From contig NZ_GL892076.1 of assembly GCF_000213975.1 (NCBI RefSeq), positions 1,501,337 to 1,565,336 on the forward strand: a DNA stretch of 64,000 nucleotides, given 5' to 3'. A program made the translations under genes and the position numbers. Shown in pieces: positions 37,418-46,358 of the stretch. Within the stretch, counting starts at the first letter, position 1, and each line of letters opens with the position of its first letter. The notes under the pieces were generated by a model. The model was given only the letters and a program-made list of their open reading frames with translations, was not told the DNA's origin and made no database searches. This DNA is from Centipeda periodontii DSM 2778. Its GTDB lineage: Bacteria; Bacillota; Negativicutes; Selenomonadales; Selenomonadaceae.

Positions 37418-37720
37418 TTAAACAGCGGCCTCCGTGAGCGGATACACACTGATCTGGCGCTGATGACGCCCCTTGCGCTCAAAGGCAACTTTGCCGTCAA
37501 TCTTCGCAAAGATCGTATCGTCCTTGCCGATACCGACATTATGCCCCGGATGGAAATGCGTGCCGCGCTGACGAACAATAATACTGCCAGCCGTCACATG
37601 CGTGCCTGCCTGCTCCTTCACGCCGAGGCGCTTGGAGTGGCTGTCACGACCATTGCGCGTCGAGCTGACACCCTTCTTATGTGCAAAAAGCTGCAAATCA
37701 AACGAGAACAATCTGTTCAC
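37418..37720 (-). CDS. rpmA: Ribosomal protein bL27 with cleavable N-terminal extension
   Basis: Large-subunit protein whose N-terminal tail reaches the peptidyl transferase centre. The gene product begins [17 protein letters not shown]: the LQLF-AHKKG junction is the known Firmicute cleavage site removed by the protease Prp, which is encoded just upstream. GTG start overlapping the prp stop (GTGA). 100 residues before processing. Confidence 0.96.
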   Translation of the reverse strand: MNRLFSFDLQLFAHKKGVSSTRNGRDSHSKRLGVKEQAGTHVTAGSIIVRQRGTHFHPGHNVGIGKDDTIFAKIDGKVAFERKGRHQRQISVYPLTEAAV

Positions 37721-38037
37721 CCCTTTACTTCCTGAATTTGAATGTCCTTCGGGCTGATCTTCTCAATTTCTGCGAGACCCATATACATGGTGCGCAAAAT
37801 TGCTTCCGTACAATCATCCGGCGGCTCAGAGAACCGCATTTCGAGATTCCCGCTCGCAATGTCATAGATGACGGTGCGATGCAGATACTCCATGATCCCG
37901 AGAAGCGCAGACTGGGTCAGAGCCGATACACCGGCACAGACGATATCATGTCCGTGCTCTGCCGTACCACTGTGTCCTTTGACACGATACCCTATAATCA
38001 TCCCATCCGCATTTGTGAAGATCTCAACTGAAATCAC
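37717..38037 (-). CDS. prp: Ribosomal processing cysteine protease Prp
   Basis: A 106-residue cysteine protease that trims the N-terminus of bL27. Catalytic His is in [18 protein letters not shown] and the Cys in [13 protein letters not shown]. Always found between rplU and rpmA, as here. GTG start three bases after the rplU stop. Confidence 0.94.
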   Translation of the reverse strand: MISVEIFTNADGMIIGYRVKGHSGTAEHGHDIVCAGVSALTQSALLGIMEYLHRTVIYDIASGNLEMRFSEPPDDCTEAILRTMYMGLAEIEKISPKDIQIQEVKG

Positions 38038-38040
38038 AGA

Positions 38041-38352
38041 TTATGCCTCGATCTTCTCGATGACAACCTTCGTGAACGGCTGACGATGACCCTGACGCTT
38101 GCGGTAGTTGGACTTTGCCTTATACTTGAAGACCAGAATTTTCTTGCCCTTGCCGTGTGCCATGACCTTACCCGTCACCTTTGCACCGTCCACCATCGGA
38201 CGACCGACCTTGACACTGCCGTCATTCACAACGGTCAGAACCTGATCGAACACAACGGTTTCGCCCTCGCCTGCCTCGAGCTTCTCCACAAAAATGGTAT
38301 CACCCTCAGCGACCTTGTACTGCTTGCCGCCCGTCTTTACGATTGCATACAT
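38041..38352 (-). CDS. rplU: Ribosomal protein bL21
   Basis: Binds 23S rRNA in the large subunit. 103 residues with [48 protein letters not shown] at the C-terminus, all family-typical. First gene of the rplU-prp-rpmA-obgE run; AGGGAGGTG before its ATG. Confidence 0.97.
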   Translation of the reverse strand: MYAIVKTGGKQYKVAEGDTIFVEKLEAGEGETVVFDQVLTVVNDGSVKVGRPMVDGAKVTGKVMAHGKGKKILVFKYKAKSNYRKRQGHRQPFTKVVIEKIEA

Positions 38353-38465
38353 GAAAACACCTCCCTATATCGTTACTCGCCGGCTATGGTTCAGCAGAGC
38401 TGATTACATGACCTCGCCGCGCGGTTGGGAATGAGCTCACGCCCAAACAGGCTATACGCCTATGT
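38353..38465 (-). promoter_or_regulatory. rplU leader, possible L21 autoregulatory element
   Basis: About 110 nt of transcribed leader between the promoter and rplU, rich in short complementary G/C tracts (GGGCGTGAGC, CCGCGCGGCGAGG). Firmicute rplU genes often have an L21 leader at this position; I could not verify the consensus by eye. Confidence 0.4.
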
Positions 38466-38471
38466 CAGTGG

Positions 38472-38500
38472 ATAATATCATATTCGTTGATTGCTGTCAA
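38472..38500 (-). promoter_or_regulatory. Promoter of the rplU operon
   Basis: Minus-strand TTGACA, 17-bp spacer, TATTAT. It is divergent from the rplM promoter about 100 bp away. Confidence 0.8.
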
Positions 38501-38595
38501 GGCTCGTCGCAGTGGCTTTTTGTCAAAGTTCATTGTGGTCCTTGATATTGCAATTTAGGTCCGTGAAACGCCCCTGGTGCGATGAATAAAACAAC

Positions 38596-38624
38596 TTGAC
38601 ATTCCAGTAAAAATTTCATAGAAT
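38596..38624 (+). promoter_or_regulatory. Promoter of rplM-rpsI
   Basis: TTGACA, 17-bp spacer, TAGAAT, about 120 bp upstream of rplM. Confidence 0.8.
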
Positions 38625-38634
38625 AGCGACGTGT

Positions 38635-38740
38635 GATATTTTTCATGTATCCATTAGCCCCGGAGGCATGAGCAGATATTGCATCAACTTATCATATCAA
38701 CTCAATCATAATTGAATGCTCTTACTCTCTAGGGGGGAAT
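38635..38740 (+). promoter_or_regulatory. rplM leader, possible L13 autoregulatory element
   Basis: Transcribed leader of ~105 nt with a potential long-range pairing (GAGCA near 38670 with TGCTC near 38728) around an AT-rich interior, ending in a GGGGGG ribosome-binding site. Its place matches the L13 leader of Firmicutes; the consensus was not confirmed. Confidence 0.4.
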
Positions 38741-38743
38741 TAC

Positions 38744-39184
38744 GTGAAAACCACGGTTATGGCAAAAGCCGCCGATATTGAACGCAAGTGGTATGTGGTA
38801 GACGCTGAGAATCAGACGGTCGGACGCCTCGCAGCAGAGATTGCAAAGATTCTGCGCGGAAAGAACAAGCCCATCTATACACCGCATGTTGACACCGGCG
38901 ATTATGTCATTGTTATCAATGCTGAGAAAGTGAAATTCACGGGAAAGAAGCTGACGGACAAGACCTATTTCCGTCACTCCGGCTATCAGGGCGGCACAAC
39001 CTTTACGACTGCCGGTCAGATGCTCGAGCGCTTCCCCACCCGTGTCATCGAACACGCTGTCAAGGGGATGTTGCCGAAGAACAGCCTCGGTGCGCAGATT
39101 TTCCGCAAACTCAACGTCTATGTTGGACCGGAACATCCCCATGCAGCACAGAAGCCTGAACCGCTGGCGTTTGATATTCGCTGA
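38744..39184 (+). CDS. rplM: Ribosomal protein uL13
   Basis: Early-assembly large-subunit protein. GTG start ([19 protein letters not shown]) behind a G-rich site. [43 protein letters not shown] and GMLPKNSLG are typical. 146 residues. Cotranscribed with rpsI, as almost always. Confidence 0.97.
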   Translation: MKTTVMAKAADIERKWYVVDAENQTVGRLAAEIAKILRGKNKPIYTPHVDTGDYVIVINAEKVKFTGKKLTDKTYFRHSGYQGGTTFTTAGQMLERFPTRVIEHAVKGMLPKNSLGAQIFRKLNVYVGPEHPHAAQKPEPLAFDIR

Positions 39185-39210
39185 GTTTCGTAAAAGGAGG
39201 AATCTGTTCG

Positions 39211-39603
39211 ATGGCACAAGTCACATACTACGGCACAGGTCGCCGCAAGACATCGGTCGCACGCGTTCGTCTCGTTCCGGGCGACGGCAAGGTTACGATT
39301 AATGGTCGTGAAATGGCAGAATACTTTGGTCTCAAGACACTCGAGTTGATTGTTCGTCAGCCGCTCAACCTGACAGAGACCATCGATAAATACGATGTGA
39401 TCGCCAATGTATCCGGTGGCGGTGCGTCCGGTCAGGCCGGTGCAATTCGTCACGGTATCACGCGCGCACTCATCGAGATGGATGCAGAACTGCGCCCTGC
39501 GCTCAAGAAGGCAGGTTTCGTGACACGTGATCCGCGTGAGAAGGAGCGCCGTAAGTACGGTCTCAAGAAAGCACGTAAGGCGTCTCAGTTCTCGAAGCGC
39601 TAA
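39211..39603 (+). CDS. rpsI: Ribosomal protein uS9
   Basis: Small-subunit protein whose C-terminal tail contacts P-site tRNA. 130 residues: [38 protein letters not shown], and the invariant [12 protein letters not shown] end. AAAGGAGG precedes the ATG. Confidence 0.97.
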   Translation: MAQVTYYGTGRRKTSVARVRLVPGDGKVTINGREMAEYFGLKTLELIVRQPLNLTETIDKYDVIANVSGGGASGQAGAIRHGITRALIEMDAELRPALKKAGFVTRDPREKERRKYGLKKARKASQFSKR

Positions 39604-39616
39604 TTCATTTTCTACA

Positions 39617-39654
39617 ACAAAAATCCCTTCTTCATCTAAGAAGGGATTTTTTGT
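39617..39654 (+). terminator. Terminator of rplM-rpsI
   Basis: ACAAAAATCCCTTCTT pairs with AAGAAGGGATTTTTTGT around a 5-nt loop, with a T-run in the 3' arm, 15 bases after the rpsI stop. Confidence 0.92.
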
Positions 39655-39724
39655 TTGACATTTTTGGAGTTTTAACATATTATATGGACAGAAAAACTAT
39701 GTTTTACTGAAAGAGGATAAATCC

Positions 39725-40168
39725 ATGAAGATTTCCGCAAAAGGTCGCTATGGCATCGCAGCAATGGTATTTTTGGCACGAAACTACGATGCTTCCTCAC
39801 CCATTACGATCATCAGTATATCAGAGCATCTTGGCATCTCGAAGATCTATCTTGAACAGGTCTTTTCCCTGCTCAAGCGCAGCAAGCTGGTCAACTCAAT
39901 CAAAGGCTCTCAGGGCGGCTATCAGCTCTCCCGTCCTCCACGGCAGATTACTGCCTATGACATCCTCTCTTCCATTGAGATTTCCCTGATCGAAAAGACC
40001 GGTTCTTCCTCTGAAAAGATGGAGTCTCTAAATCATATTCTTGCCCGTGATGTATTTGATCTGTTGGACAAGAGTATTTTTGAAACATTGAATGCCGTTA
40101 CACTGGAAGATCTCCTATCTGCACTGAATCATGAGGAAAGCAACGAAAATCTCATGTACTTTATCTGA
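39725..40168 (+). CDS. Rrf2-family transcriptional regulator
   Basis: Winged-helix regulator of 147 residues. MKISAKGRYGIAAMVFLAR and the recognition region ISEHLGISKIYLEQVFSLLKR with KGSQGGYQLSRPP are classic Rrf2. It has no cysteine at all, so it cannot hold an Fe-S cluster as IscR does; it is closer to CymR-type regulators. No cysteine or Fe-S genes are adjacent, so its target is unknown. AGAGGAT site before ATG; the end lies four bases from the convergent DUF445 gene. Confidence 0.87.
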   Translation: MKISAKGRYGIAAMVFLARNYDASSPITIISISEHLGISKIYLEQVFSLLKRSKLVNSIKGSQGGYQLSRPPRQITAYDILSSIEISLIEKTGSSSEKMESLNHILARDVFDLLDKSIFETLNAVTLEDLLSALNHEESNENLMYFI

Positions 40169-40172
40169 TTTC

Positions 40173-41462
40173 TCACGAGAAAAGACTCATGCAGACAAAG
40201 AGAATGAAACCGATGCATCCACCGACAAGCGAGCCGTTGATACGGATCCAGAGCAGATCCTCCTCTACCTTGTCATAGATGAGATGATTGAGTTCCTCAT
40301 CGGTCAGGCGCGACAGGACATTCCCGACAATAACGCCGACGAGCGTCTGTGCATGAAGTGCCGAGCGGGCCAAGAGGTCGTAAAGCACCTTAGTAATGAT
40401 CTTTTGGAGTTCCGGACGCTCCTCGACAAGAGTGAGCATATGCTGATACTCGACATGAAGTATGGTTTGTAAATGTGTGTAGAAGGCCGGCATATGCTCC
40501 GCGATCGGATCTACTTCGCGCTTCAGATCCATTTGGAAATGTTTTCGCAGGTCATGGAAGAGCCGGGCAAGGGTTTCATCAAGGGGGAGTTCCTGCGCAA
40601 GCCGCTCCTGCAAGTCACGAACAACTTGCAGCAGTTCTGCGTCTTGACGAAGATCCGACAGGCAGTCATGCAGGAGTGCAAGGGCATTTTCTTGGAGTGG
40701 AGAATGATCCCTTCCAAGTTCATTCAGCAGGTTACAGGTGTGCCGCTGAATCAGTTCTGTCCCCTCATCCAGATTGACTGTATTGGTGACCTCGAGAAGA
40801 CGCGATAAAAATCCATCTCCAATTTTCTCACGCTCCAGTTCCGCCAATGTTTCTCGAATGGACTGCCGCGTTTCCTCCGTGGACACCTCCTGTGCAAGGA
40901 GCACGGCTATGCGGGCGAGCGCCTTCTGATCCCATGCATTGCTTCTGGACAGTACATCAAAACGATACATAAGTTCCGATGGATCTTCTTGCAGAAGCAG
41001 CTTCTTAATGCGTGCCGACAGATAGGCAATCGCCTTTTTATTTTTCTTACGCAGAAATGTTGCGCGAATAAAGTGAAGAACGGTTCCTGTCAGCTGTTCC
41101 TCGGTTTCCCTTTTGTGTAAAAATGCCTCCATCATCGGAATTAAATGGATCTTCTCAATATGTCGGAAAATCTTACGTCGTGAGAAAAACTCCTTTTGCA
41201 CCATAACGACAATCGCTTGGATAAAGCTGTCCCGTCGACGCGGCAATATCGCCGTATGGTAGGGAAATCCGAGAGGTTTCCGAAAGAGTGCCGTAACCGC
41301 GAACCAGTCGGCGACACCACCGACCAGAGCCGCCTCACTGACCATAAGCATACCGTCCGCCCAAAGTGTAGAGGGGAAATGCAGATGCAGATACAGCGAA
41401 ATAAGAAAGAGAAAGAATGAACTCAAAAGGGCTGTATTCGCCTTGTTCCACGCTTGGATCAT
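40173..41462 (-). CDS. DUF445 membrane protein (second copy)
   Basis: A 429-residue protein of the DUF445/YjiN-like family. Short hydrophobic segments lie near both ends (TALLSSFFLFLISLYLHL at the start, GSLVGGCIGFILFVCMSLF at the end) and a long helical soluble region lies between. EAALVGGVADWFAVTALFRKPLGFPYHTAILPR is the family signature. Start set at the ATG that overlaps the upstream stop (ATGA). Function unknown; a paralogue lies directly upstream. Confidence 0.85.
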   Translation of the reverse strand: MIQAWNKANTALLSSFFLFLISLYLHLHFPSTLWADGMLMVSEAALVGGVADWFAVTALFRKPLGFPYHTAILPRRRDSFIQAIVVMVQKEFFSRRKIFRHIEKIHLIPMMEAFLHKRETEEQLTGTVLHFIRATFLRKKNKKAIAYLSARIKKLLLQEDPSELMYRFDVLSRSNAWDQKALARIAVLLAQEVSTEETRQSIRETLAELEREKIGDGFLSRLLEVTNTVNLDEGTELIQRHTCNLLNELGRDHSPLQENALALLHDCLSDLRQDAELLQVVRDLQERLAQELPLDETLARLFHDLRKHFQMDLKREVDPIAEHMPAFYTHLQTILHVEYQHMLTLVEERPELQKIITKVLYDLLARSALHAQTLVGVIVGNVLSRLTDEELNHLIYDKVEEDLLWIRINGSLVGGCIGFILFVCMSLFS

Positions 41463-42688
41463 AGCCCCCACATCCTTTCCGCAAAGCTCACAACGAGTGA
41501 CAGAGCCATGCCGACAAAGGCACCGACGATGGCGCCATTGATGCGAATCATCTGCAAATCGGTGCGCACCTTGCTCTCGACAAAGAGGATGAGTTCATCG
41601 TCCGTTTTTTGATTCAGATAGTCACGGACAAAATCCGCGATCATTCCATGATGTTTGTCCACCTCACCGGCAGCCAGCGCCTTGATCCAGCGATCAACAC
41701 GACTCTGCCAGCTTTCCGAATGCACGAACAGATCTAGTTTTTCATTCAGAAGTTCTCTCACGTAGGGAATCCAAAAGGGGTGATTTCCCTTCATACGATG
41801 CTCAATAAAGTCCGCCAGCATATTCTCAATATCTATATTATCTATGACATGAAGTTTATACCGATGAAGTGCTTCATGCAAATTTGGATTCGTTCGCAGT
41901 GATGTGACAAAAGAAGAAAGTGCTTGAACACCATCCCTATGCCTCTGGTCATCATGCGTCATCGCAGATGTCAATAACTCCTCCAAACGACTGGTCAGCC
42001 ACGCGGCAATCATCTCATTATCAAAAAAAGACAAGACAAAGGCGCGTACCATTCCATCGCCCTCATATTCCGTTCGAATGGATGCGATACTTTCACGGAG
42101 CATATCCTGAAAGACTTGTGTCCGAACGAGCTGCAACCCCATGCGAATCAGCATATTAAAGATACGATCTGCATGGGGCTCTTCTGTCAGGACATTCAGA
42201 AGTTCGGCAAAACTCTCCTCCAAGGGGAGTGCATGGAGCGCCTGAATCACATAGGGTGTCAATTCCTTTGAAATATGGTGACTGTCCACATCGGAGGCCA
42301 CGTTTCGGAGAATATCCACAGTAGCATCAATGAGGCGTTCCCGCCCGCCGCGATGCTGTAGATACTCCACGACAAGCGCACCAATCTGTTCCCGTTCGAT
42401 GACATCCATGATATTTTTTTTACTGAGCAGATCATCAGAGGAAAAGAGGACGAGCGACTCCATGATGCGCGCACGGTTCCGACGCAGAATATCCGTCCGA
42501 TGAGAAATCCCGAGGGGCCGCCCGAAGATTGCCTTTACCGCGAACCAGTCTGCAAGACCGCCGATCGTCGCTGCCAGAAAACCATGATGAAGAGTCGTAA
42601 CGAGGAGAGAACTCCCCTGCCCCGCCGTTCCAATTGCGCCGAACACACTGACAGCAAGCGCAAGATTTGCCTGATTTTCCTTCTGCAA
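41459..42688 (-). CDS. DUF445 membrane protein (first copy)
   Basis: 409 residues with the same plan as its downstream neighbour: N-terminal membrane segment, the signature GGLADWFAVKAIFGRPLGISHRTDILRR, a long helical middle, and a C-terminal segment (INGAIVGAFVGMALSLVVSF). TTG start eight bases after GAGG. The two copies share the signature and termini but are strongly diverged in the middle. In an apparent galU-DUF445-DUF445 operon, hinting at an envelope role. Confidence 0.85.
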   Translation of the reverse strand: MQKENQANLALAVSVFGAIGTAGQGSSLLVTTLHHGFLAATIGGLADWFAVKAIFGRPLGISHRTDILRRNRARIMESLVLFSSDDLLSKKNIMDVIEREQIGALVVEYLQHRGGRERLIDATVDILRNVASDVDSHHISKELTPYVIQALHALPLEESFAELLNVLTEEPHADRIFNMLIRMGLQLVRTQVFQDMLRESIASIRTEYEGDGMVRAFVLSFFDNEMIAAWLTSRLEELLTSAMTHDDQRHRDGVQALSSFVTSLRTNPNLHEALHRYKLHVIDNIDIENMLADFIEHRMKGNHPFWIPYVRELLNEKLDLFVHSESWQSRVDRWIKALAAGEVDKHHGMIADFVRDYLNQKTDDELILFVESKVRTDLQMIRINGAIVGAFVGMALSLVVSFAERMWGL

Positions 42689-42698
42689 TCGGATCGCC

Positions 42699-43589
42699 TC
42701 ACAGTGTTTCCACGAGTCTCTTCAGATATTTCCTGAAATCAGCACCGAGGTCCTCACGGCGCAGTGCAAATTCAACTGTCGCCTCTAAGAACCCCAGCTT
42801 GTCCCCAAGATCGTAGCGTTTTCCCTCAAAGTCATAGGCATAGACAGCCTCACGCTGCGCCAGCACCTTAAGTGCATCCGTGAGCTGTATCTCACCGCCC
42901 TTTCCCGGTTTCGTTTCAGACAGGATGGTAAAGATCTCGGGACTGATAATGTAGCGTCCGAGTACAGCCATGCGGCTGGGTGCCTCCTCAAGGGATGGCT
43001 TCTCTACCATGTCGGAAACACGCATCAGGCGTGCATTCCCTGTCATATCCCCCGCAACAATGCCATACGATGATACCTGTTCATCCGATACCACCTGACA
43101 TCCGAGAACGGATCCACCTCTCTCCTCGTATACGTCAATCAACTGACGCAGGGCAGACTTCTTCGGATGATAGACAACATCATCACCAAGGAGCACAGCG
43201 AACGGCTCGTTTCCAACAAAGCTGCGCGCACAGAGGATAGCATCTCCGAGTCCGCGCATATATTTCTGTCGCACATAGTGCACATTGACATCCGTCGTCT
43301 CTCGTATGAGCCTCAGTAGGTCTTCCTTTCCCTTCCGTTCCAGCTCATGCTCGAGTGCCGGTGCCGAATCAAAGTGATCCTCAATGGCACGCTTGCCGTG
43401 ACCACTGATGATCAATATATCCTCAATACCGCTTGCAAGTGCCTCTTCCACAATATATTGTATGGTCGGCTTATCTACAATGGGCAGCATCTCCTTCGGT
43501 GTTGCCTTGGTTGCAGGGAGAAATCGTGTTCCATATCCTGCCGCGGGAATGACAGCTTTACGAATGCGCTTTTCTTTCATCTCATGCAC
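42699..43589 (-). CDS. galU: UTP-glucose-1-phosphate uridylyltransferase
   Basis: Makes UDP-glucose for envelope polysaccharides. Nucleotide-binding AVIPAAGYGTRFLPATKA followed by KEMLPIVDKPTIQYIVEEA, then VLLGDDVVY, LMRVSDMVEKPS and YIISPEIF. 296 residues. The start (MHEMKEKRIRK) follows GGAG by five bases. It leads the DUF445 pair. Confidence 0.95.
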   Translation of the reverse strand: MHEMKEKRIRKAVIPAAGYGTRFLPATKATPKEMLPIVDKPTIQYIVEEALASGIEDILIISGHGKRAIEDHFDSAPALEHELERKGKEDLLRLIRETTDVNVHYVRQKYMRGLGDAILCARSFVGNEPFAVLLGDDVVYHPKKSALRQLIDVYEERGGSVLGCQVVSDEQVSSYGIVAGDMTGNARLMRVSDMVEKPSLEEAPSRMAVLGRYIISPEIFTILSETKPGKGGEIQLTDALKVLAQREAVYAYDFEGKRYDLGDKLGFLEATVEFALRREDLGADFRKYLKRLVETL

Positions 43590-43609
43590 GCTCCATCCTT
43601 TATGTAAAT

Positions 43610-43640
43610 AGAGCGCGAGGTCGAGCCTCGCGCTTTTTCT
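43610..43640. terminator. Terminator between the dehydrogenase gene and galU
   Basis: AGCGCGAGG and CCTCGCGCT form a 9-bp GC stem with a 5-nt loop. The minus strand continues CTATTT, so it can end the dehydrogenase transcript; the plus strand has five T. Confidence 0.7.
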
Positions 43641-43652
43641 GATATTTTTCGC

Positions 43653-44717
43653 TCAGCGCTCCAAAATCTCAAGAATCGCTGCGCCGATCTCCGATGTCTT
43701 GGCACTGCCGCCCAGATCCGGTGTGAGTGTCCTCCGCTCCACAAGAAGTGTTTCGATTGCAGACAGGATACGCTCTGCCCACTCCTGTTCATGGAGAAAC
43801 TCGAGCATCTGACTGATGGACCAGATGGAAGCAAGCGGATTTGCAGTCTCCTGACCCGCAATGTCCGGTGCACTCCCATGGATCGGTTCAAACATCGACG
43901 GGTATTTTCGCTCAGGGTTGAGATTTGCACCTGCCGCAAGCCCCATTCCCCCCGCAATCGCTGCACCGAGATCCGTCAGTATATCGCCGAACAGATTGCT
44001 GGTCACAACGATCTCAAAGCGCCCCGGATCCTTGACGAAGAACATGCTCGCAGCATCGACGAGAAGGCTGTGCGTCTCCACGTCTGGGTATTCCCGACCG
44101 ATCTCTGCGAAGATTTCATCCCAGAACACCATCGAGTAGCGCAGTGCATTCCCCTTGGAGATTGAGGTGAGAGAGCGTTTTTCAAGGCGTGCGAGCTCAT
44201 ACGCATAGCGTATGACACGTTCGCAGCCATGGCGGGAAAACACCCCCGTCTGAAGCGCCATCTCACGCTCTGTCCCGGGATAGAGATGCGCACCGACATT
44301 TGCGTACTCTCCCTCACTGTTTTCACGCACGACAATCATATTGATGTCGTCCGGCAGAACATTTGCGAGCGGGCATGGTGCACCTTTCAAAAGGCGAACA
44401 GGACGAAGATTGATATACTCATCGAATCCGCGTCGAATTTGAAGCAGAAGTCCGCCGAGGGAAACGTGATCCGGAACCCCCGGATAGCCAACCGCACCAA
44501 GATAGATGGCATCGAACGGCTTCAGGATATCCAGCCCGTCTGTCGGCATCATTTCGCCCGTTTTCAGATAGTATTCGCAGCCCCATGGGAAATCCTCGAA
44601 GGAAACCGAAAAACCGCCGTCCATCTCAGCAATTCCGGAGAATACTTTTTTTCCTTCGGCAATGACCTCGGGACCGATTCCGTCCCCCGCAATCACCGCA
44701 ATATTAAAATGCTTCAT
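43653..44717 (-). CDS. Isopropylmalate/tartrate/D-malate dehydrogenase family protein
   Basis: NAD-dependent beta-decarboxylating dehydrogenase, 354 residues. Start MKHFNIAVIAGDGIGPEV behind GGGGGA. GAVGYPGVPDHVSLGGLLL, INLRPVRLLKG, VVRENSEGEYANVG and the NAD/metal region FGDILTDLGAAIAGGMG are present. The GCEYYLKTGEMMPTDGLD segment is the pattern of tartrate/D-malate dehydrogenases (DmlA, TtuC), not of LeuB. No leu genes adjoin it, supporting a non-leucine role. Confidence 0.83.
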   Translation of the reverse strand: MKHFNIAVIAGDGIGPEVIAEGKKVFSGIAEMDGGFSVSFEDFPWGCEYYLKTGEMMPTDGLDILKPFDAIYLGAVGYPGVPDHVSLGGLLLQIRRGFDEYINLRPVRLLKGAPCPLANVLPDDINMIVVRENSEGEYANVGAHLYPGTEREMALQTGVFSRHGCERVIRYAYELARLEKRSLTSISKGNALRYSMVFWDEIFAEIGREYPDVETHSLLVDAASMFFVKDPGRFEIVVTSNLFGDILTDLGAAIAGGMGLAAGANLNPERKYPSMFEPIHGSAPDIAGQETANPLASIWSISQMLEFLHEQEWAERILSAIETLLVERRTLTPDLGGSAKTSEIGAAILEILER

Positions 44718-44740
44718 AGCTGTCCCCCATCCGGTTCCTG

Positions 44741-46315
44741 TCAAAATGATTCTGCAATCGTCTTGATGAGAAGTGCTTCCTGCTGACGCGGGAGACCACT
44801 ACGGTGCAGTGCGCGTCCAAAACCAATGAGGAAGTCAATCTTCTGCAAACGTGTCAGTGTTGTATTCTCGCGCAGTACTTTCGTAATGGCGCGCATCCCT
44901 GCAACGCTCGGATCCCTCTGAAGCTGAACCTCCATGGCAAGCTGACCGGCCAGAATATGACGGCGCACCTCATCCGAAATGCCGGCAAGATCATCCACAT
45001 TATTCTGCGTTACCTGCCGCGGAGACAACGCAGGAACACCCTCCGGACGCACAGAACGTTCCACCGCTGGTGCCACATCTTTGACAGCTGGGGCAATAGG
45101 TCTTTGTGCAGGCATACCCCCAAGGGCTTCGAATTTCTCCGGCTGTCTCGGCGCTGCGCCGTTCTCTGCAGCAGGTGTCAGAGAAAACTCTTCATGCGGA
45201 AGCTGGGAATAATGCGAGCGTGAGGGGCGCTGTTCCACCTCTGCGACCGCTCCTGCAGAGGAGACTGTTGCAGACGGCAGCGTCGAGGAAGGGGTCTGTG
45301 CCATTCTCTCTGCCTGCTGCATGATATCCGGAGATGGCGTATTCGATGAGGTGATCGTATTGGGGGCAGTTTGTGATACGTATCCATGCTGTGCAGATCC
45401 GGGAGTCTGTTGGTCGGTATGCTGCGCGTTAAACGATGCATAAGCCTGACCTGACGCAACAGCTACCTGTTCAGACATCTGCCGCCCCGAACCGGAAGAA
45501 GGGGTCTGTGCCATTCTCTCTGCCTGCTGCATAATATCCGGAGATGGCGTATTCGATGAGGTGACCGTATTGGGGGCAGTTTGTGATATGTATCCATGCT
45601 GCGTAGATCCGGGAGCCTGTTGGTCGGTATGCTGCGCGTTAAATGGTGCATAAGCCTGACCTGACGCAACAGCTGCCTGTTCAGACATCTGCCGCCCCGA
45701 ACCGGAAGGAGTCCGATACATCTCATTCGATGCAGCAGATGCCTGCGCAGAACGCGGATGGTCTGTGGAAGACATTGCATTGGTGGATGTGGATGCCGCA
45801 GCCCCATTCACATAACTCTCTGCCTCGGTATGAGATGTTGATTTCTTTGGTCTTGGCGGCGGTACCGGACGATTCATATTCACGTCGCCGACAAGCTCAC
45901 GGACAGGACGCCCCTCTTTCGCCGCGAGCTTCTCCTCACGACGGATATCTTCCGCTGTGATGATGACAGGCTTTGCCTTTTGTGCGGAAAGATTGAAGGA
46001 GGGCTCATTATTGCGCGCTGCAAGGCGTGCATCAACACTCTCCCAACGAAGCCGCGCGGGCTTTACCTGCGTAGATGTTTCCGGCGCCTGTGCAGATGAA
46101 GATGTCTTCTTTTGTCCTGAAATCGACGCCTCATACTGATCGCCTACAGAAGTTTCCTCTACCGCAGGATTCTTAGCAGGATCTGTCACCAGTCGATTGG
46201 CATGAAACAGATCCTGTGAATCCACCGTTTCCGGCGTAGCAGCATATGTAGTCCCCGATGAAAGTGTAACAAGCACCGCAGCGGTGAGCATTGTTTTCCT
46301 TGATGACATCTTCAT
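44741..46315 (-). CDS. Secreted low-complexity protein with a 70-residue tandem repeat
   Basis: 524 residues, family not recognised. Signal peptide: MKMSSRKTMLTAAVLVTLSS with an Ala-X-Ala type end (TTYAA, about residue 26). The middle is rich in Ser, Thr, Gln, Pro and Ala and carries two near-identical 70-residue repeats (each from about SGRQMSEQ to AERMAQTPSS). The C-terminal ~90 residues are different: helical, charged and probably folded (DEVRRHILAGQLAMEVQLQRD, IDFLIGFGRALHRSG). Strong AAGGAG site. It lies in an operon after another secreted protein. Confidence 0.72.
   Translation of the reverse strand: MKMSSRKTMLTAAVLVTLSSGTTYAATPETVDSQDLFHANRLVTDPAKNPAVEETSVGDQYEASISGQKKTSSSAQAPETSTQVKPARLRWESVDARLAARNNEPSFNLSAQKAKPVIITAEDIRREEKLAAKEGRPVRELVGDVNMNRPVPPPRPKKSTSHTEAESYVNGAAASTSTNAMSSTDHPRSAQASAASNEMYRTPSGSGRQMSEQAAVASGQAYAPFNAQHTDQQAPGSTQHGYISQTAPNTVTSSNTPSPDIMQQAERMAQTPSSGSGRQMSEQVAVASGQAYASFNAQHTDQQTPGSAQHGYVSQTAPNTITSSNTPSPDIMQQAERMAQTPSSTLPSATVSSAGAVAEVEQRPSRSHYSQLPHEEFSLTPAAENGAAPRQPEKFEALGGMPAQRPIAPAVKDVAPAVERSVRPEGVPALSPRQVTQNNVDDLAGISDEVRRHILAGQLAMEVQLQRDPSVAGMRAITKVLRENTTLTRLQKIDFLIGFGRALHRSGLPRQQEALLIKTIAESF
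45289..45708 (-). repeat. 210-bp direct tandem repeat, two copies
   Basis: The blocks 45289-45498 and 45499-45708 align without gaps and differ at a handful of bases. The unit is an exact multiple of three, so it duplicates 70 codons inside the secreted protein gene without breaking the frame. The near-identity indicates a recent duplication. Confidence 0.9.
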
Positions 46316-46358
46316 TGATATTTCTCCTTCAATTCTCTATCGTTATGAAAACAACTGC

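Noticed and set aside
45289-45708. Repeat pair considered as a CRISPR array
   Set aside because: Only two 210-bp contiguous units, no spacers, and the repeats are in frame inside a protein gene.
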